A stretch of DNA of 64,000 nucleotides from Alphaproteobacteria bacterium (GCA_030431485.1 JAUIIR010000005.1:55190-119189); one strand, 5' to 3'; positions 20,040-31,508 are shown, counted from the stretch's first letter. Translations and numbers: made by a program. The notes: generated from the sequence alone by a model not told the origin.

Positions 20040-21377
20040 ATGCAACAGCCTGCATTGGCCCACCTCAAGAGCAAGCTGTCTGACATCGCGCAGGCGCGTT
20101 CGGTCGGCAGGGTGATCTCGACCGATGGTCATACGATCAAGGTAACCGGATTAGAGGACCAGGTGCGCCTTGGTGACCGGCTGCGCCTGATCCGCGGGGA
20201 CGGGTCGACTTTGATGGGAGACGTGCTTTGCCTGTCAGACGAACATGTGACGATGCTGCCTGATACCCAACCACAACAGGTTGCGCTTTCGGATCGGGTG
20301 ACCAATGACGGGCCCTCGCAGATCAGACCAGATCAATGCTGGCTGGGCCGCGTAATCGACCCATATGGCCGACCGCTGGATGATAAGCCTCTTGTCACCG
20401 GTGAACGTGTTTTCAACATTCTCAACAACCCACCCCCACCGGTGCGTCGCAAGCCACTTGGAGACAGGCTGAGCACTGGTTTTCATCTATTTAATACGAT
20501 GCTGCCAATCGTTCAGGGCCAGCGCCTTGGTGTGTTTGCAGGCTCCGGCGTTGGGAAGTCGATGCTCTTGGCAGATATGATCCGCACGATGGAGGCAGAC
20601 GTCATCGTATTGGCTCTTGTTGGAGAGCGGGGGCGTGAAATCAATGAATTTACGCAGCGCGTCATTGGTGAAGCTGGGATGTCACGAACGGTTGTGATCG
20701 CAGCAAGTGCTGATGCGGCTTCTACTGCGCGGATGCGGTGCCCTATAACCGCTATGCGGGTTGCAGAGTATTTTCGCGATACGGGTCTGCACGTTCTTCT
20801 GTTTGTCGACTCGATCACCCGTTTTGCAGAGGCCCATAGAGAAGTCGCTGTTTCTGCTGGTGAGTTTCCAAGTCTGAGGGGCTTCCCGCCCTCAACGCCA
20901 GGGCAGATCACCAAACTGGCGGAAAGAGCCGGTCCCGGAGCCAAAGGCACTGGTGACATTACCGCAATTTTCAGTGTGCTTGTTGCTGCTTCGGACATGA
21001 ACGAACCCGTGGCAGATATGCTGCGCGGTGTTCTTGACGGACACGTGGTTCTCGACCGGGCTCTGGCTGATCAGGGTCAGTTCCCTGCGGTTGATGTGCT
21101 GCAATCGGTTTCGCGCTCGTTGCCGCGCGCTGCCACGGTTCGTGAAAACGAAATAATCTCCCGGGCGCGGCGACTTGCTTCCAAATACCACGGATCATCA
21201 GCTTTGATCGAGGCCGGTCTCTATACAGAGGGATCCGACCCGGACCTTGATCAGGCTATTGCCTTCAAAAGCCACTTCGTCGAATTCTGTGTATCCCGCA
21301 CGGACCGCTCCATCGAAGAGAGTTTTGAAGCGCTACGACTCTGCCTGTTGCGATCCGGTGCGCAGAAAGACACATAG
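20040..21377 (+). CDS. fliI: Flagellum-specific ATPase FliI
   Basis: Export ATPase of the flagellar type III system, 445 residues from ATG 20040. Walker A AGSGVGKS is at residues 167-174; VLLFVDSITRFAEAHREVA, GEFPSLRGFPPSTPGQI and SLPRAATVRENEI follow, as in FliI. The ATG at 20028 was not used because GGAG between the two ATGs sits at the right distance for 20040. It faces the flgB operon and converges with urtE four bases past its stop. Its usual regulator FliH is not encoded here. Confidence 0.95.
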   Translation: MQQPALAHLKSKLSDIAQARSVGRVISTDGHTIKVTGLEDQVRLGDRLRLIRGDGSTLMGDVLCLSDEHVTMLPDTQPQQVALSDRVTNDGPSQIRPDQCWLGRVIDPYGRPLDDKPLVTGERVFNILNNPPPPVRRKPLGDRLSTGFHLFNTMLPIVQGQRLGVFAGSGVGKSMLLADMIRTMEADVIVLALVGERGREINEFTQRVIGEAGMSRTVVIAASADAASTARMRCPITAMRVAEYFRDTGLHVLLFVDSITRFAEAHREVAVSAGEFPSLRGFPPSTPGQITKLAERAGPGAKGTGDITAIFSVLVAASDMNEPVADMLRGVLDGHVVLDRALADQGQFPAVDVLQSVSRSLPRAATVRENEIISRARRLASKYHGSSALIEAGLYTEGSDPDLDQAIAFKSHFVEFCVSRTDRSIEESFEALRLCLLRSGAQKDT

Positions 21378-21381
21378 CGTT

Positions 21382-22089
21382 TTACACCGAAACACCTGCA
21401 AGCAACTCTGCGCGGTCTAGCTCGGTCTTGGCGCCGCTCATTTTGACTGCGCCACGCTCCAGGACGTAGAACCGATCCCCAAGGTCGTAGGCAAAGCTGA
21501 AGTATTGCTCGACAAGCACAATCGCCATATCCGCTTGTTCACGGAGAAGCGAAATGACCCGACCAATCTGCTGGATGATATTCGGCTGAATGCCTTCCGT
21601 GGGTTCATCCAGGAGCAAAAGTTTGGGCTTTGTAATAAGCGCCCGCGCAATCGCCAGCTGCTGTTGCTGACCACCCGAAAGGTCGCCACCACGACGGTTG
21701 AGAAATTCTTTGAGGATCGGGAACAGATCAAAAATATGATCCGGAACGTGATGCTCTGACTTTGGCAGACAGGCGAACCCGGTCTCAAGGTTTTCTCGGA
21801 CGGTCAGCAAGGGGAAAATATCCCGCCCCTGAGGCACGTATGCGACGCCTTTTTGCGCCAATGCATTGGCCGTCGCAGATTTAATGTCTTCGCCATTCAG
21901 GGTCAGGTTTCCATCCGAAAACGCGTGTGTACCCGAGATCGCCTTAAGCAAAGATGTCTTGCCGACACCGTTTGTACCCATCACGCAGGTGATCTCGCCC
22001 TGGGCGGCCGCCATGTCGATACCGTTAAGAATTTGGCTCCCGCCGTAATGCAGGGTCAGCCCACGTGTGCGGAGGATTTCATCGGCCAA
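21382..22089 (-). CDS. urtE: Urea ABC transporter ATP-binding subunit UrtE
   Basis: One of two ATPases of the urea importer, 235 residues, of the LivF type. Walker A is in VMGTNGVGKTSLL, the ABC signature is LSGGQQQQLAIARAL and Walker B is LLLLDEPTEGIQPNII; the IQPNII wording is characteristic of UrtE. The start appears to be TTG at 22089, with GAGGTG at a suitable distance and the 5' end overlapping urtD by 11 bases. It is the last gene of urtABCDE and converges with fliI with only a 4-base gap and no terminator. Confidence 0.95.
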   Translation of the reverse strand: MADEILRTRGLTLHYGGSQILNGIDMAAAQGEITCVMGTNGVGKTSLLKAISGTHAFSDGNLTLNGEDIKSATANALAQKGVAYVPQGRDIFPLLTVRENLETGFACLPKSEHHVPDHIFDLFPILKEFLNRRGGDLSGGQQQQLAIARALITKPKLLLLDEPTEGIQPNIIQQIGRVISLLREQADMAIVLVEQYFSFAYDLGDRFYVLERGAVKMSGAKTELDRAELLAGVSV

Positions 22090-22819
22090 GATACACCTCG
22101 ATCACCTGTTCGTTCTTTGTCACATGGTCCAGTGACCCTTCAGCCAGAACTGAACCTTCATGCAGGACGGTCACTTTGCAATTCAGACGTCTGACGAATT
22201 CCATATCATGTTCCACAACAACAACGGCGCGGGTTTTGGCCGCCTCGCGTAGGATATCAGTTGTGTGCTCGCGCTCCGCGGGTGTCATACCCGCGGCGGG
22301 TTCGTCGACCAGAAGCAGCCGAGGATCTTGTGCCAAGAGCATTCCGATCTCCAGCCATTGCTTTTGCCCGTGGCTCAACTCACCTGATTTACGGTGCAGC
22401 GCGCCGGACAGCCCGATCTGTTCAGCGAGATCGGTCACTTTGTCGACGTCCTCTTGGGATGGCTTGAAAAACAATACGGCCAGCGGGCCGCGTGTCTTTT
22501 TCAACGCCATCATCAGATTGTCGAATACGCTCTGATCCTCGAAAACAGTGGGTCGCTGGAACTTTCGCCCGACGCCAGCCTGGGCGATCTTGCTCGCTGA
22601 CATCTTCAAAAGCGACTCGCCCTTGTCGCCGTACATCACGCGACCCTCGTCGGGTTTCGTTTTTCCCGTGATGATGTCCATGAACGTGGTTTTACCAGCG
22701 CCGTTTGGCCCGATCACCGCCCGCAGTTCCGCATCGGCGATCTGAAAGGACAGGTTGTTGATTGCCTTGAAACCGTCAAACGATACGGAAACGCCGGAAA
22801 CCTCCAGAAGTGTGCTCAT
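22079..22819 (-). CDS. urtD: Urea ABC transporter ATP-binding subunit UrtD
   Basis: Second ATPase of the urea importer, 246 residues, LivG type. Walker A is IGPNGAGKTTFMDIITGKTKP, the signature is ELSHGQKQWLEIGMLL (the SHGQ variant is typical of UrtD) and Walker B is LLLVDEPAAGMT. Its ATG overlaps the urtC stop by four bases (ATGA) and follows a strong AGGAGG. The operon context makes the substrate call secure. Confidence 0.95.
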   Translation of the reverse strand: MSTLLEVSGVSVSFDGFKAINNLSFQIADAELRAVIGPNGAGKTTFMDIITGKTKPDEGRVMYGDKGESLLKMSASKIAQAGVGRKFQRPTVFEDQSVFDNLMMALKKTRGPLAVLFFKPSQEDVDKVTDLAEQIGLSGALHRKSGELSHGQKQWLEIGMLLAQDPRLLLVDEPAAGMTPAEREHTTDILREAAKTRAVVVVEHDMEFVRRLNCKVTVLHEGSVLAEGSLDHVTKNEQVIEVYLGR

Positions 22820-24069
22820 TTGTCGGCCTCCTGCTCGCGCAACGCGCCCTGATCAGGTCCAAGATCGGCGCCGTGGCGGTTCGGACTTTTTCGGTCGATC
22901 AGAATATCCACCAAACCACCAATGCCTTTGGGCGCAAAGAGCGTTACAGCTACGAACGACAGGCCAAGAAGGACAGTCCACCAATCCACCCAACTGATCG
23001 TGTAGAAACCAAGATTGATATCGGGTGCTTGCCCCCCGGTGAACCATGTCGAAAGCAGCGAAACAAAGGCCGCACCGATCACCGCGCCATATAGCCTGCC
23101 GCGTCCGCCGATGGCGACCCAGACAGCCAGATAGATCGAGGCGATCGGCGCGATTTCGGCCGGATTAATGATACCGGCCTGCGGATAATAGAGCGCGCCT
23201 GCTATGCCAGCGATCACTGCCGTCAGCGTAAAGATTACCAGCTTAAACGCCTCGACCGGGTAGCCAAGGAACCGCACGCGCGCTTCGTCGTCGCGAATTG
23301 CCCTGATCACCGAGCCGAACTTGCCGGAAACCACCCAGGTGCACAGCAGGTATCCAAGCGCTAGCGCCAAGGCCGAGCCCCAGAAGAACCACATCGACAC
23401 AATCGATTGCGGGACGTCAGACAGCCCTGGCAGGTTTTGAAGACCGGACAAGCCGTTGTTGCCACGAAGTCCGCTGTCATTCTGGAAAAGGTGAAGCGAC
23501 AGCGCCAGTGTCATCGCCTGTGTCAGGATGGACAGGTAAACACCCGTGACGCGGCTGCGAAATGCCAGCCATCCGAAAACCAGTGCGAGCAGACCGGGAA
23601 CAATGACCACAGCAGCCAATTGCAGCGGAAGCGAATGGGCAAAGGCCCAAATTGGCGGGAACTCTGAGGCGCCGACAACTCCGAAAATCTGCGTGGCAAT
23701 ACCGTTTGTGACCTCTTCGGGGGTCGGTGGCAGAGGCGCTGCAGCGAGGCTTTCCAGCACGATGATCTCGGTCCGCGCATACATGAGCCACATGCCGATC
23801 GCGTAGCCGCCAAGCCCAAAGAATGCCATGTGCCCAAGACTTAGAATTCCGCAATATCCCCAGACCAGATCCATGGCCAAGGCCACCAGGCACAAGCAGA
23901 GTGTCTTGCCCAGGGTCTTGACGAAACTGGTAGAAATAACGCCAATTCCGAACCCTTCGGAAAGGATCGTAACGCCGACGGTAAACAGGGCAAGGATCGC
24001 CAGGAAAACCATCACCGATGGAAAGCGCATCGCGAAGGGCTGGCGTCGGGGAAGAGCAGCTTCAGTCAT
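22816..24069 (-). CDS. urtC: Urea ABC transporter permease UrtC
   Basis: Membrane permease of 417 residues, LivM type, with about ten hydrophobic segments. The loop with family motifs VIRAIRDDEARVRFLGYPVEAFKL, a permease-ATPase contact region, is present (key residues only). Its C-terminal tail is charged (DRKSPNRHGADLGPDQ). It lies between urtB (3-base gap) and urtD (4-base overlap). Confidence 0.95.
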   Translation of the reverse strand: MTEAALPRRQPFAMRFPSVMVFLAILALFTVGVTILSEGFGIGVISTSFVKTLGKTLCLCLVALAMDLVWGYCGILSLGHMAFFGLGGYAIGMWLMYARTEIIVLESLAAAPLPPTPEEVTNGIATQIFGVVGASEFPPIWAFAHSLPLQLAAVVIVPGLLALVFGWLAFRSRVTGVYLSILTQAMTLALSLHLFQNDSGLRGNNGLSGLQNLPGLSDVPQSIVSMWFFWGSALALALGYLLCTWVVSGKFGSVIRAIRDDEARVRFLGYPVEAFKLVIFTLTAVIAGIAGALYYPQAGIINPAEIAPIASIYLAVWVAIGGRGRLYGAVIGAAFVSLLSTWFTGGQAPDINLGFYTISWVDWWTVLLGLSFVAVTLFAPKGIGGLVDILIDRKSPNRHGADLGPDQGALREQEADK

Positions 24070-24072
24070 ATC

Positions 24073-26031
24073 TCAAGCCTCCGCCGCGCGGCCCTTGAGG
24101 GCAATGATACCCTTTGGCCGGAACTGGATGAACAGGATGATGAACAGGATCATATATGTCTGAGCTGCAAGCGTGTTTGACGGGTTGAACCACTCGATCC
24201 CTTTTTGAAGGAATCCAACCATCGTGGCTCCAAGAAGCGTGCCCCATATGTTGCCGACACCACCAACCACAACTGTCATGAACGATTGCACGATATAGTC
24301 GCTGCCCATCTCGGAGGTGACCTTGGCATAGAGCCCGATGGCGACACCTGCGATGCCCGCGACGCCAGACCCGAAGCCAAAGGTCAGCATGTTGATCTTG
24401 TCGGGATTGATTCCCATTGATGCCGCCATGCGCGGGTTCTGAGTGACCGCCCGCACCTCAAGACCCAGACGCGTGCGGTTCATCACGAAAAGGAAAAGCG
24501 CGAGGAAAAGAAGCGCGAGAACGAAGATCGCAATCCGAATATAGCTGATCGAAACAATGTCGTTGATTACCAAAGAGCCGTCCAGCCATCCCGGCGCTGT
24601 CAGAGGCCGCGCCTGCGTGCCAAAGATGTTCTTGGCGATCTGTTGCAGCGCAATGGAGATGCCGAAGGTCGCCAGCAGCGTTTCCAGCGGGCGATGGTAC
24701 AGCCAGCGGATCACGAGGCGCTCCATGGCGACACCCGCGCCGAAGGTCACAGCAAAGGCCAGCGGGATCGCGACCAGAATGGACAGCGTATAATCGGGGA
24801 TGAAGAGTTGTACGACGTAGCCCGTATAAGCTCCCATCATGATGAACTCGCCATGTGCCATGTTAATAACGCCCATGACCCCGAACGTGATCGCAAGTCC
24901 GATAGCGGCGAGGAAGTAGATTGAGGCAAGTGACAGCGCGTCCAATGACAGATCGAACGTCTGGTTCAACGCGACCTTGTTCTCGATAGATTTCAGCGCA
25001 AGCTGTGCCGCGACCACCACCTCGGGCGGCGCGCCGATATAGCGTTCGTAGAAAACATGGCTTGCAAGGCGCTCGTCTACTTCGGCTTCCGTTGCAACTG
25101 GCGTTACAGTGCCCTGATCTGCAAGCGCGGCATAGGCCATATCCCGGGCGCTTTGGCTGTCCAGCGTGGCGACCTGAATGCCAGCCACCTGACCATCGGA
25201 AATATTTTCGATCAATGCTGTGCGCTGGGCTTCAATACTGATACGCGGTTTGGCCAGATCCGCGCGAACGAGCAACTCGTAGGCTTCATCGCGGGAAAGC
25301 GCATCTGTTCCAGGTTTCAGAACGCGACCGATATCGTCCGCCTCGGGCAAGGTCCCGGCGGCCTCCACACGGACTGCCAACAGAGGGTTGAGTGCCGCGC
25401 GTACGTCGACGCCAAGATCTCCATCAAAGCTTTGGATCGCTTCGATCCGTTCTTCGTTCGTTGCGCCGTAGGCAATGGTCAGCAGCCGTTCGAGGCGCTC
25501 TTTCCGCGCAAGGATCGTCTCGTCTGTCTCAGCGGCAAGACTACCGCGCAAAGCGGCGAGGTGGCTCTCTTCTGCGCCACGTTCGATTGCGTCCAGTGCA
25601 CGTTGACGTGTCTCGGGGTTGGGGTCGCTTAACTGAAACTGAACTAGCGCCGTGCCGATCAAGCCCCGGATGCCGGAGTTTGGTTTAATCTGATCAAACC
25701 CGTCGTCTGACACGACGCCGATCTCGCTCCCGTCGGCAAAGTCAAAAATGCGCAGCGTGTCGCGATCAATCTCTTCGGCATAGACAAACAAGCCTGATTC
25801 TTCGTTCACCCACATCTCTCGGGTCTGCCACTTGTCCAGCACGACCTGCGCCTCGGGAAGACCACTATTGGCAAGCGCATCAATGGCAGGGCCGATGGTG
25901 CGGCGTGAGCTTTTGAGGATCAGCTCGCTTTGTGACTGAATGAGTTGCTGGATCGGTGCGTCGGCTTGTTGGGCCGAGCTGGGAGCTGCCAGCATCAGGC
26001 ACACAGAGAGTAAGGCGGCAATGCGCAGCAT
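24073..26031 (-). CDS. urtB: Urea ABC transporter permease UrtB with N-terminal periplasmic domain
   Basis: Permease of 652 residues. A signal peptide (MLRIAALLSVCLMLAAPSSA) and a helical, repeat-rich N-terminal region of roughly 320 residues precede the LivH-type membrane domain. That domain starts near LSLASIYFLAAIGLAITFGVMGV and ends EWFNPSNTLAAQTYMILFIILFIQFRPKG. The long N-terminal region is typical of proteobacterial UrtB. It follows urtA after a hairpin-containing gap of 91 bases. Confidence 0.95.
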   Translation of the reverse strand: MLRIAALLSVCLMLAAPSSAQQADAPIQQLIQSQSELILKSSRRTIGPAIDALANSGLPEAQVVLDKWQTREMWVNEESGLFVYAEEIDRDTLRIFDFADGSEIGVVSDDGFDQIKPNSGIRGLIGTALVQFQLSDPNPETRQRALDAIERGAEESHLAALRGSLAAETDETILARKERLERLLTIAYGATNEERIEAIQSFDGDLGVDVRAALNPLLAVRVEAAGTLPEADDIGRVLKPGTDALSRDEAYELLVRADLAKPRISIEAQRTALIENISDGQVAGIQVATLDSQSARDMAYAALADQGTVTPVATEAEVDERLASHVFYERYIGAPPEVVVAAQLALKSIENKVALNQTFDLSLDALSLASIYFLAAIGLAITFGVMGVINMAHGEFIMMGAYTGYVVQLFIPDYTLSILVAIPLAFAVTFGAGVAMERLVIRWLYHRPLETLLATFGISIALQQIAKNIFGTQARPLTAPGWLDGSLVINDIVSISYIRIAIFVLALLFLALFLFVMNRTRLGLEVRAVTQNPRMAASMGINPDKINMLTFGFGSGVAGIAGVAIGLYAKVTSEMGSDYIVQSFMTVVVGGVGNIWGTLLGATMVGFLQKGIEWFNPSNTLAAQTYMILFIILFIQFRPKGIIALKGRAAEA

Positions 26032-26051
26032 TTGGGATATCCGTCATGATC

Positions 26052-26113
26052 GGTGCAGCGCGGGTGCACCTTTCGGGAAAGGGATGCGGCGCGTGGTGTT
26101 CCACGCACCGCAT
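26052..26113 (-). other. Cluster of hairpins between urtA and urtB
   Basis: Three adjacent stem-loops occupy the urtA-urtB gap. The first is GGTGCA/TGCACC (26052-26070). The second is CCTTT/AAAGG (26069-26082), sharing two bases with the first. The third is a long ATGCGG-c-GCGTGG / CCACGC-a-CCGCAT hairpin with a TGTT loop (26084-26113). No U tract follows. This is the usual place for an RNA stem that protects the highly expressed binding-protein message or lowers read-through to the permeases. Confidence 0.6.
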
Positions 26114-26122
26114 ATCGTTGTC

Positions 26123-27409
26123 TTAGTAGTTCGATTTGATTTGGACGCAGGTCTCGGTTTGGGTGTTGTACATACCGCAGCCGAGGTCTTTCCAATCCGA
26201 CTTAAGCACCGCGGATTCCGGCAGGAAATCCGTCCAGGCGTCGCCCGGGACTTCGTCAGTCTGGCTGATGATGTCGAACTGACCGTCTTCCTGGATCTCA
26301 CCAATCAGAACCGGCTTCGCGAGGTGGTGGTTCGGCAGCATAACAGCGGTACCGCCGGTCAGGTTCGGGAATTCCTGCCCGTACATCGCAGTGCGCACAG
26401 CGTCGACATCGGTGGTGCCTGCATCTTCAACCGCATTCACCCACATGTTGAAGCCAATGTAGTGGGCTTCCATCGGGTCATTGGTCACACGCTCTTCGCC
26501 CATGCGTTCTTTCCACGAAGCGACCCACTCTTCGTTCGCTTCGGTGTCCGCCGACTGGAAGTAGTTCCATGCCGCCAGATGTCCGACAAGGTTTGTTGTA
26601 TCGAGGCCGGAAAGCTCTTCTTCACCAACTGAGAATGCCACAACCGGGATGTCGTCCGCCGAGATACCGGCAGCCGCGAGTTCTTTGTAGAAACCGATGT
26701 TCGCGTCGCCATTGATGGTCGAAATCACACCGACTTTTTTGCCATCGGCACCCAGAGCAACAACGTCAGAGACGATTTTCGACCAATCCGAATGGCCGAA
26801 AGGCGTATAGTTGACGAAAATATCTTCTTCCGCGATGCCCTTGTCCTTCAGGTAGGCTTCGAGAATGTTGTTTGTGGTTCGCGGGTAGACGTAGTCGGTG
26901 CCGAGCAGTGCGAACTTTTCAACACCAAGTTCTTCGAGGAAGTAGTCCGTTGCCGGGATCGCCTGCTGGTTCGGGGCTGCGCCTGTATAGAAGACGTTTT
27001 TCGAGCTTTCTTCGCCCTCATACTGGACCGGATAGAACATAAGACCGTTAAGTTCTTCCAGAACTGGCAACGCAGACTTGCGCGACACCGAGGTCCAGGA
27101 CCCAAAGATCACGTCAACATTCTGGACCGTCAGAAGCTCCCGTGCCTTTTCAGCGAAGAGCGGCCAGTCAGAAGCAGGGTCGACGACAACCGCTTCAAGC
27201 TCGCACCCCAGAAGACCACCTTTGTCGTTCTGGATATCAACCAGCATCTCCATCGTGTCTTTCAACGTGGTTTCAGAAATGGCCATGGTGCCAGACAGAG
27301 AGTGAAGAACACCCACTTTGATTGGGCAGCTCACGTCCTGCGCGAAAGCCGGGAGTGTAGAGACCAGAAGAGCGGCAGCCGCTGTTGTGCTGAGAAATTT
27401 CATCGACAT
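26123..27409 (-). CDS. urtA: Urea ABC transporter substrate-binding protein UrtA
   Basis: Periplasmic urea-binding protein, 428 residues, with a signal peptide ending near LPAFA-QD. The first mature segment (CPIKVGVLHSLSGTMAISETTLKD) is the UrtA signature. Other family features are GGLLGCELEAVVVDPASDWP, NVFYTGAAPNQQAIPA and ending CVQIKSNY. ATG 27409 follows AAAGGA; the ORF extends 42 codons further upstream without a conserved sequence. It is the first gene of urtABCDE; no urease gene is in view. Confidence 0.96.
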   Translation of the reverse strand: MSMKFLSTTAAAALLVSTLPAFAQDVSCPIKVGVLHSLSGTMAISETTLKDTMEMLVDIQNDKGGLLGCELEAVVVDPASDWPLFAEKARELLTVQNVDVIFGSWTSVSRKSALPVLEELNGLMFYPVQYEGEESSKNVFYTGAAPNQQAIPATDYFLEELGVEKFALLGTDYVYPRTTNNILEAYLKDKGIAEEDIFVNYTPFGHSDWSKIVSDVVALGADGKKVGVISTINGDANIGFYKELAAAGISADDIPVVAFSVGEEELSGLDTTNLVGHLAAWNYFQSADTEANEEWVASWKERMGEERVTNDPMEAHYIGFNMWVNAVEDAGTTDVDAVRTAMYGQEFPNLTGGTAVMLPNHHLAKPVLIGEIQEDGQFDIISQTDEVPGDAWTDFLPESAVLKSDWKDLGCGMYNTQTETCVQIKSNY

Positions 27410-27482
27410 TTTGCAAACGTCCTTTGTACGTTTTGCGCCGCGAAGGTTGCCAAGAGCAGAGCCAGGCCCCAAGTATCGCCAA

Positions 27483-27497
27483 CGCAATTCTATTGCG
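27483..27497. promoter_or_regulatory. Perfect palindrome upstream of urtA
   Basis: CGCAAT-TCT-ATTGCG is a perfect 6+6 inverted repeat with a 3-base centre, 74-88 bases before the urtA ATG. It may be an operator; it does not match the NtrC consensus well. In the 297 bases between urtA and the gene at 27707 I see nothing else that is convincing. Confidence 0.35.
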
Positions 27498-27706
27498 GAG
27501 TGCGGTGGGGCTTGGAGTTGAACGGCCGGCTCCATCGCACGTGATCAACTGATGTTGGTCATCAGCCGCCGGTATCTAGGCGGCAGTTCTTCAGGTCTGG
27601 AAATACGACGTTCTTGAGGAGTGCTCTGTACGGGCAGAACGCACAAGTTTTACGCGTATTTCAGGTGATCGCCCTCAAATAAAGCAGATTGACCGATGTG
27701 ATCGAG

Positions 27707-28174
27707 CTATTGTGACGCGCGCCACGTCTCCTGATTCACGGGCTCAATGGCCGAGACTCGATCTGTTTCGGCCGCTACAGGGCTGTCTTCCACAGGTTGC
27801 GGCAGCATCAGGCTACAGAGTTCGAGTTCCTGATGTGCGCGTTTCTCGGCCCATATCGCGCGGCGTTTGTCGTTCGAGAATGCGGCCTGCGTCAGCAAAG
27901 ACGCGTGTGCCATCTTTGCGTCAATCCGATTGGCCAGTGCTCGTGTCGCCATTTCGGCGGTGATCAGTGCATCGAGTATATCCAGCATATGCGCACGCTG
28001 CGTCTCAACGATTGTGGTGGGTTGATCCGACATCAGCCAGTGATGTTCGATCTGCGCTGACAAGCGGCCCACGCAACTTGCAACCCGAAGCAAAAGGTCT
28101 GGTTCGGGCTTCGCTGCCGTCGCGGCGAAGCAGGTCAAAAGTGCGGCATATCCGAAAGTTTTCAAAACGCCCAT
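27707..28174 (-). CDS. Hypothetical secreted protein
   Basis: Not recognised. From ATG 28174 it is 155 residues: a signal-peptide-like start (MGVLKTFGYAALLTCFAATA), then a helical, Ala/Glu/Arg-rich mature region with two cysteines (VASCVGRL and LELCSLML) that could form a disulfide, and a Pro/Glu-rich tail. An ATG six codons upstream (28192) is also possible. It lies between urtA and oxyR on the same strand, with about 80 bases to oxyR. There is no sign that it belongs to either unit, and no function is proposed. Confidence 0.65.
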   Translation of the reverse strand: MGVLKTFGYAALLTCFAATAAKPEPDLLLRVASCVGRLSAQIEHHWLMSDQPTTIVETQRAHMLDILDALITAEMATRALANRIDAKMAHASLLTQAAFSNDKRRAIWAEKRAHQELELCSLMLPQPVEDSPVAAETDRVSAIEPVNQETWRASQ

Positions 28175-28271
28175 ATTTTGAGCGTGTAGCACGATTTTCC
28201 ATCTCGCAAGTTAACAGGCCTGCGAAATTCGCTTTTTCCAGAAGTGAGTCTTTCTTGCAGCAGCCAGCGCG

Positions 28272-29171
28272 TCAGCCCGTCATCCGTTGCCCAACGCCGC
28301 GGACAATCGCGCCAACGTCCATCAACTGATCGGCCAGCGGGTTGGATTTGCGCCAGACCATGCCGATTGTCCGGTTAGGCTTTGGCGGATCAAAGGTGGC
28401 AACTGAAACCTGCGCAGAGCGGGTCTCCAAAGGCACCGCCATCTCGGGGATCAGGGTCACGCCCATACCGGAACCCACCATCTGCACCAATGTGGACAGC
28501 GAACTGCCTTCCATCAATTGGCGTGGCTGGGTCTTGGTGATGTCACAGAAAGACAGGGCCTGGTCGCGGAAACAATGCCCTTCTTCCAAAAGCAGCAATC
28601 GCATAGAGCGCAGCATTTTGGGGCTTGGGACAGGTTTGCCGCCGTCGGCCTGCGGTCGGACCAAAACAAAGTCTTCCTGAAAGAGTGCGAACTCGCGAAG
28701 TGCCGGCTCGGAGATTGGCAAGGCAACGATTGCCGCATCAAGGCGGGACTCCAGCAAATCGGCAACAAGTGACTTGGTCACCGACTCGCGCAGCTCAAGG
28801 TCGATATCGGGAAAGCGATTGGTCAGGGCCGTGATTGTTGCGGGCAGTAAATAAGGTGCAACCGTTGGAATCACCCCAAGGCGAAAGCGCCCGGCAAACG
28901 GCCCTTGTGACGCGCGCATCAAATCTTCCAGCTCGTCAACGGCAAGAAGCACCTCGCGTGCCTTGGCTACAAAGTCTTCCCCAATGGGGGTCAGGCGAAC
29001 AAGCCGCGCGCCGCGTTCAACCAAAGTGGCGCCTGCCGAAGTCTCCAATTCCTTGATTTGCAACGACAAGGCAGGCTGAGAGATCGCGCAGGCTTCTGCG
29101 GCACGTCCAAAGTGCTGATGCCGAGCCAAAGCGTCGAAATACCGTAGTTGCTTGATGGTCACTCCAATCAT
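28272..29171 (-). CDS. oxyR: LysR-family hydrogen peroxide sensor OxyR
   Basis: Peroxide-responsive transcription regulator, 299 residues. The N-terminal winged helix-turn-helix (IKQLRYFDALARHQHFGRAAEACAIS) is followed by the sensing domain with GHCFRDQALSFC, giving Cys200 and Cys209 in the same spacing as the redox pair Cys199/Cys208 of E. coli OxyR. It is divergent from katG, its expected target, across a 118-base gap with palindromes. Confidence 0.93.
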   Translation of the reverse strand: MIGVTIKQLRYFDALARHQHFGRAAEACAISQPALSLQIKELETSAGATLVERGARLVRLTPIGEDFVAKAREVLLAVDELEDLMRASQGPFAGRFRLGVIPTVAPYLLPATITALTNRFPDIDLELRESVTKSLVADLLESRLDAAIVALPISEPALREFALFQEDFVLVRPQADGGKPVPSPKMLRSMRLLLLEEGHCFRDQALSFCDITKTQPRQLMEGSSLSTLVQMVGSGMGVTLIPEMAVPLETRSAQVSVATFDPPKPNRTIGMVWRKSNPLADQLMDVGAIVRGVGQRMTG

Positions 29172-29193
29172 TTGGAAAACTTATCAGTTTCTT

Positions 29194-29210
29194 TTGGATA
29201 TCCAATTGGA
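29194..29210. promoter_or_regulatory. Palindromes in the oxyR-katG divergent region
   Basis: TTGGATATCCAA (29194-29205) overlaps TCCAATTGGA (29201-29210); both are perfect palindromes, about 25 to 40 bases before the oxyR start. A LysR-type site is expected here, so these are candidate OxyR contacts, but they do not match the E. coli OxyR consensus closely. Confidence 0.4.
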
Positions 29211-29232
29211 AATTATTGTTTGGCGTGATTAG

Positions 29233-31470
<2,238 letters not shown>

Positions 31471-31485
31471 TCACGAACTTAAACT

Positions 31486-31508
31486 CCCGGGCGGCCGCGC
31501 TGCCCGGG
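31486..31508 (+). terminator. Probable katG terminator
   Basis: A perfect 7-bp stem, CCCGGGC (31486-31492) with GCCCGGG (31502-31508), and a 9-base loop lie 16 bases after the katG stop. Only a short CTTT follows, so termination strength is uncertain. Confidence 0.6.

Noticed and set aside
21382..27409. Branched-chain amino acid importer (Liv) as identity of this operon
   Set aside because: The ATPases and permeases are Liv-like, but UrtA, UrtE and UrtB features and the five-gene order point to urea.
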